Under the pieces are notes generated by a model. That model made no database searches. It was not told where the DNA came from and saw only the letters and a program-made list of their open reading frames with translations. The position numbers were made by a program, and so were the translations under genes. A stretch of DNA of 15,064 nucleotides from Candidatus Krumholzibacteriia bacterium. Lineage in GTDB: Bacteria; Krumholzibacteriota; Krumholzibacteriia; LZORAL124-64-63. Below are positions 1-7,830 of the stretch, in pieces (positions within the stretch are counted from its first letter, which is position 1; the number at the start of each line of letters is the position of its first letter). The stretch spans positions 1 to 15,064 of the forward strand of contig DAOVTU010000014.1 of NCBI GenBank assembly GCA_030632925.1. Direction: 5' to 3'.

Positions 1-1627
1 CAACCAGTCCGTGGTACACCGCGCCCTTCACGTCGTGCACTGTCACCACCCGGTCCGCCAGTTTCACCTGTCCGGTCACATCGGTCAGCGGCACCTGCAT
101 ATAAAAGAGCGAGTCGGCCGCAAAAGTGCCGGCGCAGGTCAGGTCCGGGAACTCCAGGTCCAGCGGCACCTTCGGCACATTCCGCGTCTGGGCAGAGCTG
201 GAACCGGTTTCCACACCCGGCACCGAAGCGGTGGGACTGGCCGCCGGCAGCAACCGGTCCACATCCAGGCGTTCCGAGCGCAGGTCAAAAGTCAGGTGCG
301 GCGTCTTCATCTCGGCGCCTTCCTGCATCTCGGGCGGCAGGAAATAGGGGAACGGATCGCGCAGCTTTCCGGTCAAGTCGAAGGTGCCCGAGGCAAACTG
401 CGCCCGGCAACTTTCAACTGTAAATTCGTCCGGCGTGAAAGCCAGGCGGGCGTCCATGTTTTCCAATTCATCGACCAGGCCCGATTCGGTGAACGACACT
501 TCACGCGCCGTGACGGTGCCGTTATAAGTGATCTGGGTTGGGTCGCCGGTCTTGTCGGCAAAGGACATCTCCAGATCGGCCTTGCCCGCCAACTGACCTT
601 CCTGTCCCGGTGGCATGAAGGGTTGGGCCAAAGCCAGGTCGGCATCCTTAATCGTGGCGGTGCCACTGGTCTGAACCGGAACTTCGGTCTCGCCGGTCAA
701 AACGACATCGATCCGGGCAGCCACGGTGCCGCTATTTTTATCGCCTTGGATTTTCGCCGCCACCTCAGCGGGCGCAAATCCCACCAAGTCTATCAGCGCC
801 AAGTCATCCGCTGCGAAGTGCAATTTTCCGGTGGGAGCGGTTTCCCCCATGGTCAACTGGCCGGTACAATCGAGGGGCAGGTCGTTGACTTCGGCCGCCG
901 CACGGTTGATATCCAGCCGTGATGTGGCCTGATCCCAGGTCACGTCAAAATCCACCCCAACTTTCAGTTCCGGCACCTCGGCCGGACCTTTCACGGTGAT
1001 CTTGTCGGCGCTCAGGCGCCCTTCGGCCTGAAAGCGCCCCGGGGCCGGATCGGCCAGGCTCATGCCCAACGTCAGGCCTGTCATTTGAAGTCGCTGAAGA
1101 GGAGCTTCGGCCGAGGCATCCGCGAAGGTGATCTGGCCGTTCTTTAGGGTCAAACTGGCGATCGAAAGGGGCGGTGGCGCAGGGGCCTCGCCGCTTGTCG
1201 GCAAAGCCTGCCCGGTTTCAGGTTCCGCAATATCCGCAAAAGTGAAATTGTCGCTGCCATCCGCCCGGCGCACCAGGTTCACCACCGGCGTATCGACCAC
1301 CAGGCGGTGCACCCGCACCTCGCCCTTCAACAAGGGCCCGATCTCCAGCTTCAAATCCAGCGCCCGGGAACTGACAAGATTTTCGCCGCCAAAACCATCC
1401 GGATTGTGGATGGCAAAATCGGCCAGGCGCACGCCCAACCCACCTTTCAACGAAACCGCCACTTCGCCCACGCTGACTTCGCGGCCCAGTTTTTCACGGG
1501 CCTGCTCCAAAGCCAGATCACGGATTTTCTCGGTGGGCAGGAAAATATTCACGGCCAGAACCGCCACCAGCACGACTGCCAGGATAATGATCAAGACCCG
1601 TACCGGTTTTCTGCGCGCCCATGCCAT
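1..1627 (-). CDS. AsmA-like membrane-anchored protein (3' end outside window)
   Basis: The reading frame opens at ATG 1627 with a GGAGG ribosome binding site about ten bases upstream and stays open to the left edge, giving 542 codons without a stop, so the C-terminus is missing. Residues about 9-29 (VLIIILAVVLVAVLAVNIF) form one hydrophobic segment just after a short basic start (MAWARRKPVR), an inner-membrane signal anchor. The rest is a long periplasmic stretch of alternating beta strands, with phrases such as LEIGPLLKGEVRVHRLVVDTP and SLTLKNGQITFADA that are typical of the AsmA/YhdP-type repeating groove. Known family members are implicated in outer-membrane assembly and phospholipid traffic. 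That fits the MlaEFD cassette on the same strand upstream, but a joint function is inference. The gene lies beyond the terminator of the ferritin-like gene, so it probably has its own promoter, which I could not identify. Family assignment is fairly sure; substrate is unknown. Confidence 0.8.
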   Translation of the reverse strand, partial: MAWARRKPVRVLIIILAVVLVAVLAVNIFLPTEKIRDLALEQAREKLGREVSVGEVAVSLKGGLGVRLADFAIHNPDGFGGENLVSSRALDLKLEIGPLLKGEVRVHRLVVDTPVVNLVRRADGSDNFTFADIAEPETGQALPTSGEAPAPPPLSIASLTLKNGQITFADASAEAPLQRLQMTGLTLGMSLADPAPGRFQAEGRLSADKITVKGPAEVPELKVGVDFDVTWDQATSRLDINRAAAEVNDLPLDCTGQLTMGETAPTGKLHFAADDLALIDLVGFAPAEVAAKIQGDKNSGTVAARIDVVLTGETEVPVQTSGTATIKDADLALAQPFMPPGQEGQLAGKADLEMSFADKTGDPTQITYNGTVTAREVSFTESGLVDELENMDARLAFTPDEFTVESCRAQFASGTFDLTGKLRDPFPYFLPPEMQEGAEMKTPHLTFDLRSERLDVDRLLPAASPTASVPGVETGSSSAQTRNVPKVPLDLEFPDLTCAGTFAADSLFYMQVPLTDVTGQVKLADRVVTVHDVKGAVYHGLV

Positions 1628-1723
1628 CGTACGTTGCCTCCGTGTCAGAACGAAATTGCCAGCTCCACTGAATTTTCGTCGCCCAGGAACGTGACTTTAG
1701 CAGGACAGACTACACCCGACAGC

Positions 1724-1755
1724 AAAAAACCTCCCCGCCAAAAGGCGAGGAGGTT
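1724..1755 (-). terminator. Intrinsic terminator of the ferritin-like gene
   Basis: On the minus strand a 12-base stem AACCTCCTCGCC / GGCGGGGAGGTT, with a single T-G wobble pair and a TTTT loop, is followed by a run of T (A1724-A1729 on the plus strand). It begins 23 bases past the ferritin-like stop codon and separates that gene from the AsmA-like gene. Confidence 0.9.
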
Positions 1756-1778
1756 CAAAACTGGCTCAAAAAGCCGAT

Positions 1779-2294
1779 CTACATCGGCGAAAAGCCCTGA
1801 TCCGCCCAGTAGGCGTCCTGGTAAATCTTTTCCAGCTCCAACAACTGCTCCAGGTGGCCGTCTTCCCATTCGCGCAGCCAGGTGAAGAGTTGCTTGAGAT
1901 CGGGGTCGTCGGTCTTTTCCGCATGTTCCTTGTAGTAGGCGATGGCCTTGTTCTCAAGGTCACAACCGATGCTGATGACGGCCATCTCAAACTTGCCCCG
2001 GGTGACGGATTTCTTGAAATCGTCCGTCACTACGGTGGCGGCGCCATGGTCCACCTCAGCCGGGTGCACATCGTCCAGATTCAGTTTGCCGTCATTCATC
2101 AGGCTTTTGTACTGGGTCATCAGGATTCTGACGTGGTCGTCCTCGTCCCGGGCGAGCATCTCGAACATGGCACGGGCTGCGGGATCTTCCGCTTCGGTGG
2201 CCGCGTGGCTGTACAACTGCTGGCCTTTGACCTCAACCATCACGGCGTCCTTGATGGCCTTGATCATCTGTTCTTTTTTCTGGTCGGCGTTCAT
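1779..2294 (-). CDS. Ferritin-like diiron protein (rubrerythrin type, no rubredoxin domain)
   Basis: This is a 171-residue, almost wholly helical protein of the ferritin/rubrerythrin superfamily. The expected diiron ligands are all visible: E21 in helix 1, E51 and H54 in helix 2 (ExxH within RDEDDH), E114 in helix 3, and E144 and H147 in helix 4 (EWEDGH). There is no CxxC pair, so the rubredoxin electron-transfer domain of classical rubrerythrin is absent. Relatives handle peroxide or iron in the cytoplasm; the reaction here cannot be decided from sequence. ATG 2294 is preceded by a strong AGGAGG at good spacing, and a clear intrinsic terminator follows. The gene therefore looks like a single-gene unit or the end of the mla transcript, 111 bases after mlaD. 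I see no confident promoter in that gap. Confidence 0.88.
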   Translation of the reverse strand: MNADQKKEQMIKAIKDAVMVEVKGQQLYSHAATEAEDPAARAMFEMLARDEDDHVRILMTQYKSLMNDGKLNLDDVHPAEVDHGAATVVTDDFKKSVTRGKFEMAVISIGCDLENKAIAYYKEHAEKTDDPDLKQLFTWLREWEDGHLEQLLELEKIYQDAYWADQGFSPM

Positions 2295-2405
2295 CGGATT
2301 CCTCCTGTGAGAATCTCAAGTCTGGTTTGTCCTCAAAAATTAACCCGCCACGGGCAAACGACAAGGACCAATCAGCAACAGTTTCGCCCTGAGCAATTCA
2401 GGACT

Positions 2406-3299
2406 CTAAAAGTCCATTACGTTCAGTTTGAAGTACCTTTTGGGATTGCGGCGCATGGCGTCCAGCAATCGTTTCATCGAAGTCATGGTCGAATCGGCTG
2501 TTGCGTACAGGCTGGGGTCGTTCAGCAACATCGCGGCCGTGCCATCGCCTTCTTCCAGCTTGGTCAAAATGCTGTTCAGCCGCTGGCTGGACTCCGTCAG
2601 CGAAACCATCATGCTGTCGGCCGTAATTACCGCTGAAGCGGCGTGATCAAAGGTCTGGCCAATCTTGTCTGACTCCATCAGCACCCGTATCCGCTCGCTG
2701 GTCACCCGCAAATCTGCCAAAATCGCAGTCACGTCACCGTGGTTGTCCTTAACCATCTGGTCCACCAAAATCAGGGTCTCGTTGGCCTGCTGCAGGGTTT
2801 CGGTGACCATACCCTCGGCTTTCACTTCATCGACCAGTTCGGTGACCTTCGCCGTCAGGACCCGCATTTCGGCCAGGGCGGCACCCGCCGCATCGGTCAT
2901 CGAAGCGATGGTTCCAGCCGTGCGCCCCTTGAAGATATGGCCTTCTTCGACTTGGGCCCCCGCGCCGGGATCCACCTCGATCACGACCTCACCCACGATG
3001 CCTTTTTCGCCAAGGGTGACGATCGCGTCTTCGCGCAAGTCCACACCCTCTTCCATGATCATTTCAACCCGCACGGATTCCTGCAGGATCTGCATGCCCG
3101 TCACCTGGCCCATGCGGATGCCGCGCACCTGCACCCGGTCGCCTTCGCGCATGCCCTCGACCCGTTCGAAGTCGACCAGGTAAAGGCGGGTGCCTTTGCT
3201 CAGGTCGATATTCTTCAGCCACATCATGCCCACCACGAGAATGACCAGGGCCAGAACGGTGAGTATCCCCACCTGAAATTCACTGATTTTGCGTTGCAT
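2406..3299 (-). CDS. mlaD: MlaD/MCE-domain lipid-transport protein
   Basis: From ATG 3299 the protein has 297 residues: a short basic N-terminus, one membrane anchor at about 9-29, a single MCE domain at about 36-125 (VDFERVEGMREGDRVQVRGI, then GIVGEVVIEVD), and a long helical tail at about 130-290. MCE proteins form hexameric rings that bind lipid in the periplasm beside the MlaE permease. ATG 3299 is preferred over the in-frame ATG at 3317 because only 3299 has a GGAG (3306-3309) six bases upstream. The longer form would add six residues. It follows mlaF by 64 bases in the order E-F-D. The helical tail may form the tunnel-like extension known in MCE hexamers. No MlaB or MlaC is in the window. 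Confidence 0.92.
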   Translation of the reverse strand: MQRKISEFQVGILTVLALVILVVGMMWLKNIDLSKGTRLYLVDFERVEGMREGDRVQVRGIRMGQVTGMQILQESVRVEMIMEEGVDLREDAIVTLGEKGIVGEVVIEVDPGAGAQVEEGHIFKGRTAGTIASMTDAAGAALAEMRVLTAKVTELVDEVKAEGMVTETLQQANETLILVDQMVKDNHGDVTAILADLRVTSERIRVLMESDKIGQTFDHAASAVITADSMMVSLTESSQRLNSILTKLEEGDGTAAMLLNDPSLYATADSTMTSMKRLLDAMRRNPKRYFKLNVMDF

Positions 3300-3305
3300 T
3301 CGTTT

Positions 3306-3309
3306 CTCC
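3306..3309 (-). promoter_or_regulatory. Ribosome binding site that sets the mlaD start
   Basis: GGAG on the minus strand lies six bases before ATG 3299. The alternative ATG at 3317 has no purine-rich site at usable spacing. Confidence 0.65.
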
Positions 3310-3363
3310 ACGGTCATGGTCCAGCTTCAACAAGGGGTTGGCGATTCCAAAGTCTGGCCGGCG

Positions 3364-4176
3364 CTAGAAGGCGCCCAACGGTCCCTGGGAATTGCCCTCG
3401 ATGAACTGGCGTACCATCGGGTGATCGGTCTGGCGAACCTCGTCCACCGTCCCGGAAAATACAATCTTGCCGCGGCTCAGCATGGCCATGCGGTCGGCGA
3501 TCTTGAAGGCGCTGGGCATGTCGTGGGTCACCACGATACTCGTCACACCGAGTTCCTTCTGCAGTTTGATAATCAGGTCGTTGATGGCGTCACCGGTGAT
3601 GGGATCCAGCCCCGTCGTCGGTTCGTCATAGAGAATGTATTCCGGCTCCATGACAATGGCCCGGGCCAATCCCGCCCGCTTTTTCATACCACCGGACAGT
3701 TCGCTGGGCAGTTTGTCGGCCGCACCATCGAGCCCCACCATGGACAGGCACTCGCAGGCCCGTTCGCGGAGGCGTTCTTCTGACCAGTTCATGTGCTCGG
3801 CCAGCATCAGGCCCACATTCTTGCAGATATTCATGGAATCGAACAGGGCCGCACCCTGAAAGAGGAAGCCGAACTTTTTGCGCAGCTCCATCAATTCGCG
3901 TTTTTCCATCTGGGAAATTTCCTGGCCCTCGACCCAGATGCGCCCACAATCGGGCTCCAGCAAACGGACGATATGCTTGAGCAGGACCGATTTGCCCTCG
4001 CCACTGCGCCCGATGATCACCAGGGTCTCGCCCTTGTGGATCAACAAGTTGGCATCTTCAAGCACCTGCTTACTGCCAAAACTCTTGGAGATGCCCTCGA
4101 CCACGATGCCATCAAAATTCGTCGGGTCAGCGACCTTTTGGTCGGGCACAGGCGGAATGTTGTATTGCGCTTCCAT
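3364..4176 (-). CDS. mlaF: MlaF, ATPase of the phospholipid ABC transporter
   Basis: A 270-residue ABC ATPase with every motif in place: Walker A GRSGEGKS at 56-63, Q-loop Q107, signature LSGGMKKR at 160-167, Walker B YILYDEP at 180-186 with catalytic E185, and switch H218. The signature with MKKR and the pairing with MlaE and MCE partners identify the MlaF/Ttg2A group, which energises lipid transfer between the inner membrane and the periplasmic MCE protein. The N-terminal twenty or so residues before the ATPase fold are a short leader not typical of E. coli MlaF. The start is supported by AGGAGG at 4180-4185, which overlaps the mlaE stop codon (4184-4186). Only seven bases separate the two genes, so translation is probably coupled. 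Confidence 0.95.
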   Translation of the reverse strand: MEAQYNIPPVPDQKVADPTNFDGIVVEGISKSFGSKQVLEDANLLIHKGETLVIIGRSGEGKSVLLKHIVRLLEPDCGRIWVEGQEISQMEKRELMELRKKFGFLFQGAALFDSMNICKNVGLMLAEHMNWSEERLRERACECLSMVGLDGAADKLPSELSGGMKKRAGLARAIVMEPEYILYDEPTTGLDPITGDAINDLIIKLQKELGVTSIVVTHDMPSAFKIADRMAMLSRGKIVFSGTVDEVRQTDHPMVRQFIEGNSQGPLGAF

Positions 4177-4183
4177 GCCCCTC

Positions 4184-4972
4184 CTAGTGCTCGAAGACGA
4201 TTTGAAAAAGGACGATGGCCAGCAGGTAATCCGCCACCAGGACGCTCAGGCAACTGCCCACCACAGCGGTCATCGTCGCGCGCCCCACACCCTCGGCGCC
4301 GCCCTGGGTATTGAAGCCGAAATAGATGCCGCTCAGGGCAATGATGGCGCCAAAGAAAATGCTCTTGATCAAGCCACCAAGCAGGTCAGTGTGTTTGTAG
4401 AACATCTGCAGGCCTTCAATGAAGGTCCCGCTCGAAATGTCCAGCGTGACCACCGAGGCCAGGTAACCACCCACAATGGCGATCACGTCGCAGAAAATGG
4501 TGACCACCGGGATCATCAATACCGCCGCCCAAAAACGCGGCATGGCCAGATAGCTGACCGGATCGATGGCCATGATGCTCATGGCGTCGAGCTGTTCGGT
4601 CACTTTCATGGTGCCCAATTCAGCGGCGTAGAAGGCGCACAGACGGCTGCCCACCACCAGCGCCATCAGCACCGGACCCAGCTCGATAAAAACGGATTTG
4701 GAAATGACCGTGCCCAGGAATTTCATCGGCACATAGGCCTGCATCTGGTAGACGGCCTGCACCGCGGTCACGGCGCCGACAAAAACAGAAGTCACGATCA
4801 CCAGCGGCATTGAGCCCACCAGCACCACGTGCATTTGCTCCAGAATCTCGGTCCGCATTTTCCAGGCGTAGCGGGTTGCCAGGAAGATCGATCGCAACAG
4901 CGACACACCCCGGCCAGCACTGCTGAAGCCGCGGTAAACGCTTCCCCCAAGTCTTTCAATCAAGGTTCTCAT
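4184..4972 (-). CDS. mlaE: MlaE, permease of the phospholipid ABC transporter
   Basis: A 262-residue integral membrane protein with hydrophobic segments at about 49-78, 95-115, 144-178, 200-222 and 232-258. The family's coupling-loop signature ELGTMKVTEQLDAM is at 118-131, followed by IDPVSYLAMPRF. MlaE dimers sit in the inner membrane between two MlaF ATPases and the MlaD ring. The N-terminal ~45 residues form an interfacial helix, as in known members. No good Shine-Dalgarno precedes ATG 4972; the sequence upstream is TATATTCTCCCGATC, which may instead contain a promoter -10 element. The preceding MBL-hydrolase gene ends 49 bases upstream on the same strand. Function is clear; direction of lipid movement cannot be told from sequence. 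Confidence 0.94.
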   Translation of the reverse strand: MRTLIERLGGSVYRGFSSAGRGVSLLRSIFLATRYAWKMRTEILEQMHVVLVGSMPLVIVTSVFVGAVTAVQAVYQMQAYVPMKFLGTVISKSVFIELGPVLMALVVGSRLCAFYAAELGTMKVTEQLDAMSIMAIDPVSYLAMPRFWAAVLMIPVVTIFCDVIAIVGGYLASVVTLDISSGTFIEGLQMFYKHTDLLGGLIKSIFFGAIIALSGIYFGFNTQGGAEGVGRATMTAVVGSCLSVLVADYLLAIVLFQIVFEH

Positions 4973-4992
4973 GATCGGGAGAATATAAGTCC

Positions 4993-5006
4993 CTTCCGGT
5001 CGGAAG
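4993..5006. repeat. Small inverted repeat upstream of mlaE
   Basis: CTTCCG-GT-CGGAAG is an inverted repeat with six-base arms in the gap between the MBL-hydrolase and mlaE genes. No T-run follows on either side, so it does not look like a terminator. It could be an operator or chance. Confidence 0.3.
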
Positions 5007-5021
5007 TCTATACGAGGGAAA

Positions 5022-5975
5022 TCAGTTGTTCTTCAAGTAGCCCATAATTCCCCGCAGCGTCTGCCGCGAAAAATCGCGTTCCCGCTCCTGGATATCCGCC
5101 GGCAGCTGCGTTCCCCGGGCATAGTGGGGATCAACCTTGCGCAGGGCCTCGCGAAACAGGGCCATCAGGCCAGCTTCGCCCTCGGGTTGCTCCGTATGAG
5201 GCAAAGCCTGCAGGCTCGCCTGCACTTCGGCCACGGTTTTGGTCCACAGGCGCAGTTGCCGTCTCGCCGTGGTCAGCAAACGCCGGGTATCGCCGGAAAA
5301 TTCCCCATGATGGGCAAATAATAAATGTTTCGGCAGCGGATCCAGGGCCAGCACCCGTTCCAGGGAGGCTTCGGCCGTTTCCAGCTGGAACCGCGGTGGG
5401 GTGGCCGGGCGCAAATAACACTCTTCGTTGGCTGGCCCCTGTCCCAGGGTCGAAAACGTGCCGGCGCATTCGCCCAGGAAAATGCCCTCGCCATGCACAA
5501 AAGCCAGATGGTGCGCCGCATGGCCGGGAGTATCGACCACCTGAATACCCCGCGCCTCGATCTCCGCAAAGTCAGCCAGGGAAGACCCGGGCACCGGCTG
5601 CGGCTCGCCATAAACGGCGGCCTTTTCTCCCAGCACCTGTTGTGATCCCGCCCACAATTTTGCGGGATTCACCAGATGAGGCCGCCCTTTTTCGTGGCAC
5701 ACCACCCGCGCCTCGGGCCACCGCGCCAGGATGCGCGACGTGCAACCGCCGTGATCAAGATGGACATGGGTCAACAGGATATAGTCGAGTCGCTGCACGC
5801 CCAGGCGCTCCAACTCGGCCACCAGAAAATCGGCGGTACTCGGGGGACCCGGATCCACAATAAAAACCAGGTCGGATTCTATCGAAGCCCAGCAACTGAT
5901 AAAGCGGCGCTGTCCCGGCAACTCCTGATCCAGATCTATCAGGTGCAGCTGCGGGTTAACGGGCGAGGTCGCCAA
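5022..5975 (-). CDS. MBL-fold metallo-hydrolase
   Basis: A metallo-beta-lactamase-fold protein of 317 residues if it starts at TTG 5975. Metal-binding residues are present: THVHLDH gives H70, H72, D74 and H75; H152 follows in DTPGHAAHH; an acidic residue E169 in FLGECAG sits where many relatives have Asp; and H221/H222 are in FAHHGEF. The family includes glyoxalase II-like thioesterases, lactonases and flavodiiron relatives; the substrate here is unknown. The reading frame is also open to an ATG at 6026, but that would overlap dnaB by 71 bases, and its first 17 residues (MVPLVSLTCTSTRSSRA) look like out-of-frame dnaB. TTG 5975 has AAGGAG (5986-5991) ten bases upstream and overlaps the dnaB end by 20 bases, suggesting coupled translation. 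The start remains uncertain; the domain assignment is not. Confidence 0.85.
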   Translation of the reverse strand: MATSPVNPQLHLIDLDQELPGQRRFISCWASIESDLVFIVDPGPPSTADFLVAELERLGVQRLDYILLTHVHLDHGGCTSRILARWPEARVVCHEKGRPHLVNPAKLWAGSQQVLGEKAAVYGEPQPVPGSSLADFAEIEARGIQVVDTPGHAAHHLAFVHGEGIFLGECAGTFSTLGQGPANEECYLRPATPPRFQLETAEASLERVLALDPLPKHLLFAHHGEFSGDTRRLLTTARRQLRLWTKTVAEVQASLQALPHTEQPEGEAGLMALFREALRKVDPHYARGTQLPADIQERERDFSRQTLRGIMGYLKNN

Positions 5976-7545
5976 AGCGCGTGAGCTCCTTGTGGAAGTG
6001 CAGGTCAAACTGACCAATGGGACCATTCCGCTGCTTGCCGATGATGATCGTGCTCATGTTGTGCAGGCTTTCGTCCTCGGGCTTGTACACTTCCTCGCGG
6101 AAGATGAACATCACCACATCGGCATCCTGCTCGATGGCGCCGGACTCCCGCAAATCACTCAGCATGGGTTTGTGATCAGCCCGGGATTCGACCTGGCGCG
6201 ACAACTGGCTCAGGGCGATGACCGGCACGTCCAGATCCTTGGCCATGCCTTTCAGATTGCGACTGATGGTCGAAATTTCCTGCTGCCGGTTTTCCTGGCG
6301 CCCGCCGCCGGTCATCAACTGCAGGTAATCGATGATGATCAGGCCCAGTCCATGCTGTTGCTTCAGCCGCCGGGCCTTCGACTTCATTTCCAATACCGAG
6401 ATGCCGCTGTTATCGTCGATGTAGATGGGCGCCTGGCTCAGGTTCTCGCAGGCCTGGGTCAGCCGCGGCCAGTCTTCGGCCCGCAACTTGCCCCGGCGCA
6501 GGTTGTGCAGGTTGAACGAGCCACTGCTGCCGAGCATACGCATGACCAACTGTTCGCGCGCCATTTCCAGACTGAAAATGCCCACGCCCACTTTTTCGTT
6601 CACAGCAACGTTATAAGCTATATTCAAGGCAAGACTGGTTTTACCCATGGAAGGGCGCGCCGCAAGGATGATCAAATCTGATTTCTGCAAGCCGCCGGTT
6701 TTGCGGTCCATTTCGGTAAAGCCCGTGCGCAGACCGGTCACGTCATCGTTGTTCTGAAACGCTTCTTCGATTGACTTGAATGTTCCCGGCACGATGGTCT
6801 CGACCGACGAAAAACCGTCGGTACGGGTATCTTCGCTGATGTCGTAGATCTTGCCCTGGGCCCGGTCCAGGATACTGGCTGCTTCGTCCACCGCTTCGTG
6901 GGCCTCGGTGGCGATGCTGCTCGAAACCGAGATCAAATTGCGCAGCATGGATTTTTCGCGCACGATGGCCGCGTGGTGCAGCACGTTGGCCGAGGTGCCC
7001 ATCATGCCAGCCAGATCGATCAGGAAGTCCATCCCGCCAACCACTTCCAACAGGTTGGCGCCTTGCAGTTTTTTGACCTCGAATTTGTCCAGAAAGGTTT
7101 CGGCTGAGCGTTCGAGCAAGTCCGCCACGGTGATCGGGTCGATGGCCTGATCGTTTTCGTACAGCAGGCCCATGGCGCGAAAAACCAACTGGTGTTCGCG
7201 CCGATAGAAATCGGTGTACTGGATTTTCTCGGCGGCCAGCCCCACCGCTTCCTTGTCCATCATCGCAGCGCCCAGCACGGCCTGTTCGGCCTCTTCACTG
7301 AAGGGCGGCTGGCGATCTCGGGGCAGGCGGTCATAGCCAAAAGTCGAACGGCGCCCGCCGCCACCGGAACCGCTGGCGTAGTCGGGGGCCGGCGGTTCGT
7401 TCATCGTGCCGGCTTCATAGGGAGAACCAGCCGCTTCCGGGCCGGTATTTTCCGTTTCCATGGAACCGGGATCGACAGGACCAGGATCACTGTTGTCCGC
7501 GGGACCAAAACTGTCGGGGCCGGTGGGCTGAGACTTGCCTTCCAA
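5956..7545 (-). CDS. dnaB: Replicative DNA helicase DnaB
   Basis: DnaB, the ring helicase of the replisome. The N-terminal helical domain begins near PPFSEEAEQAVLGAAMMD. A linker follows, then a RecA-like ATPase with Walker A ARPSMGKTS (residues 296-304 from the chosen start), SLEM with catalytic E327, Walker B LIIIDYLQLM (402-411), DLRESGAIEQDAD (464-476) and the arginine-finger region KQRNGP (504-509). Start choice is the main doubt. The frame is open to 7827, but that region is non-protein-like and holds DnaA boxes. TTG 7545 has GAGG seven bases upstream; ATGs at 7461 and 7404 have no clear ribosome site. From 7545 the protein has 529 residues, with about 75 residues of Pro/Gly/Asp/Glu-rich leader before the helicase; from 7404 it would have 482, close to the usual 450-480. 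No intron-like insertion or intein is seen. Confidence 0.93.
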   Translation of the reverse strand: MEGKSQPTGPDSFGPADNSDPGPVDPGSMETENTGPEAAGSPYEAGTMNEPPAPDYASGSGGGGRRSTFGYDRLPRDRQPPFSEEAEQAVLGAAMMDKEAVGLAAEKIQYTDFYRREHQLVFRAMGLLYENDQAIDPITVADLLERSAETFLDKFEVKKLQGANLLEVVGGMDFLIDLAGMMGTSANVLHHAAIVREKSMLRNLISVSSSIATEAHEAVDEAASILDRAQGKIYDISEDTRTDGFSSVETIVPGTFKSIEEAFQNNDDVTGLRTGFTEMDRKTGGLQKSDLIILAARPSMGKTSLALNIAYNVAVNEKVGVGIFSLEMAREQLVMRMLGSSGSFNLHNLRRGKLRAEDWPRLTQACENLSQAPIYIDDNSGISVLEMKSKARRLKQQHGLGLIIIDYLQLMTGGGRQENRQQEISTISRNLKGMAKDLDVPVIALSQLSRQVESRADHKPMLSDLRESGAIEQDADVVMFIFREEVYKPEDESLHNMSTIIIGKQRNGPIGQFDLHFHKELTRFGDLAR

Positions 7546-7552
7546 ATCGATA

Positions 7553-7556
7553 CCTC
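7553..7556 (-). promoter_or_regulatory. Ribosome binding site supporting a TTG start of dnaB
   Basis: GAGG on the minus strand lies seven bases before TTG 7545. Neither downstream in-frame ATG (7461, 7404) has a comparable site. Confidence 0.4.
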
Positions 7557-7650
7557 TGTGCACGATGGGAGCGGTTTTTTTGTGAGTTTCCCAAGTTACC
7601 ACGCCTGGGCCGGAACCCCTAATAGCCCTCTGCTCGCCTCTCCACATTCC

Positions 7651-7659
7651 TGTGGATAA
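7651..7659 (-). promoter_or_regulatory. DnaA box (perfect match)
   Basis: TTATCCACA on the minus strand, identical to the bacterial consensus, in the gap upstream of dnaB. Confidence 0.7.
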
Positions 7660-7817
7660 GCTGGGGACAAGTCCGGGGGAAACTGGTGTCAACCTGGGGA
7701 GAATCCGGGGAAAACCTCGCTTTCCGGTGGAAAAGAATCGCCATCGCAGGGATAATTGCAGGACAATATCGGCAAATGTCCCGACAGAGCCCCATTCACG
7801 GGGTCTGCCCCGACAAG

Positions 7818-7826
7818 TTATCCACA
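7818..7826 (+). promoter_or_regulatory. DnaA box (perfect match)
   Basis: TTATCCACA on the plus strand, 47 bases before the methyltransferase start codon and opposite in direction to the box at 7651. Confidence 0.7.
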
Positions 7827-7830
7827 AGAC

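Noticed and set aside
2375..2380. GCAACA half-site upstream of the ferritin-like gene, resembling the arm of the 11234 palindrome
   Set aside because: Only one six-base arm with no matching second arm; expected by chance in a window of this size.
2381..2405. Possible terminator CCTGA-ATTGC-TCAGG after mlaD
   Set aside because: Only a five-base stem and no following T-run on the minus strand.
3878..4813. 311-codon plus-strand frame opposite mlaF/mlaE
   Set aside because: His/Gln/Arg-rich low-complexity translation, antisense to two genes with complete motifs.
7646..7827. Upstream extension of the dnaB frame to 7827 or to ATG 7647
   Set aside because: The extra residues have no DnaB similarity, the sequence contains the DnaA boxes, and AGGA lies directly against ATG 7647 with no spacing.
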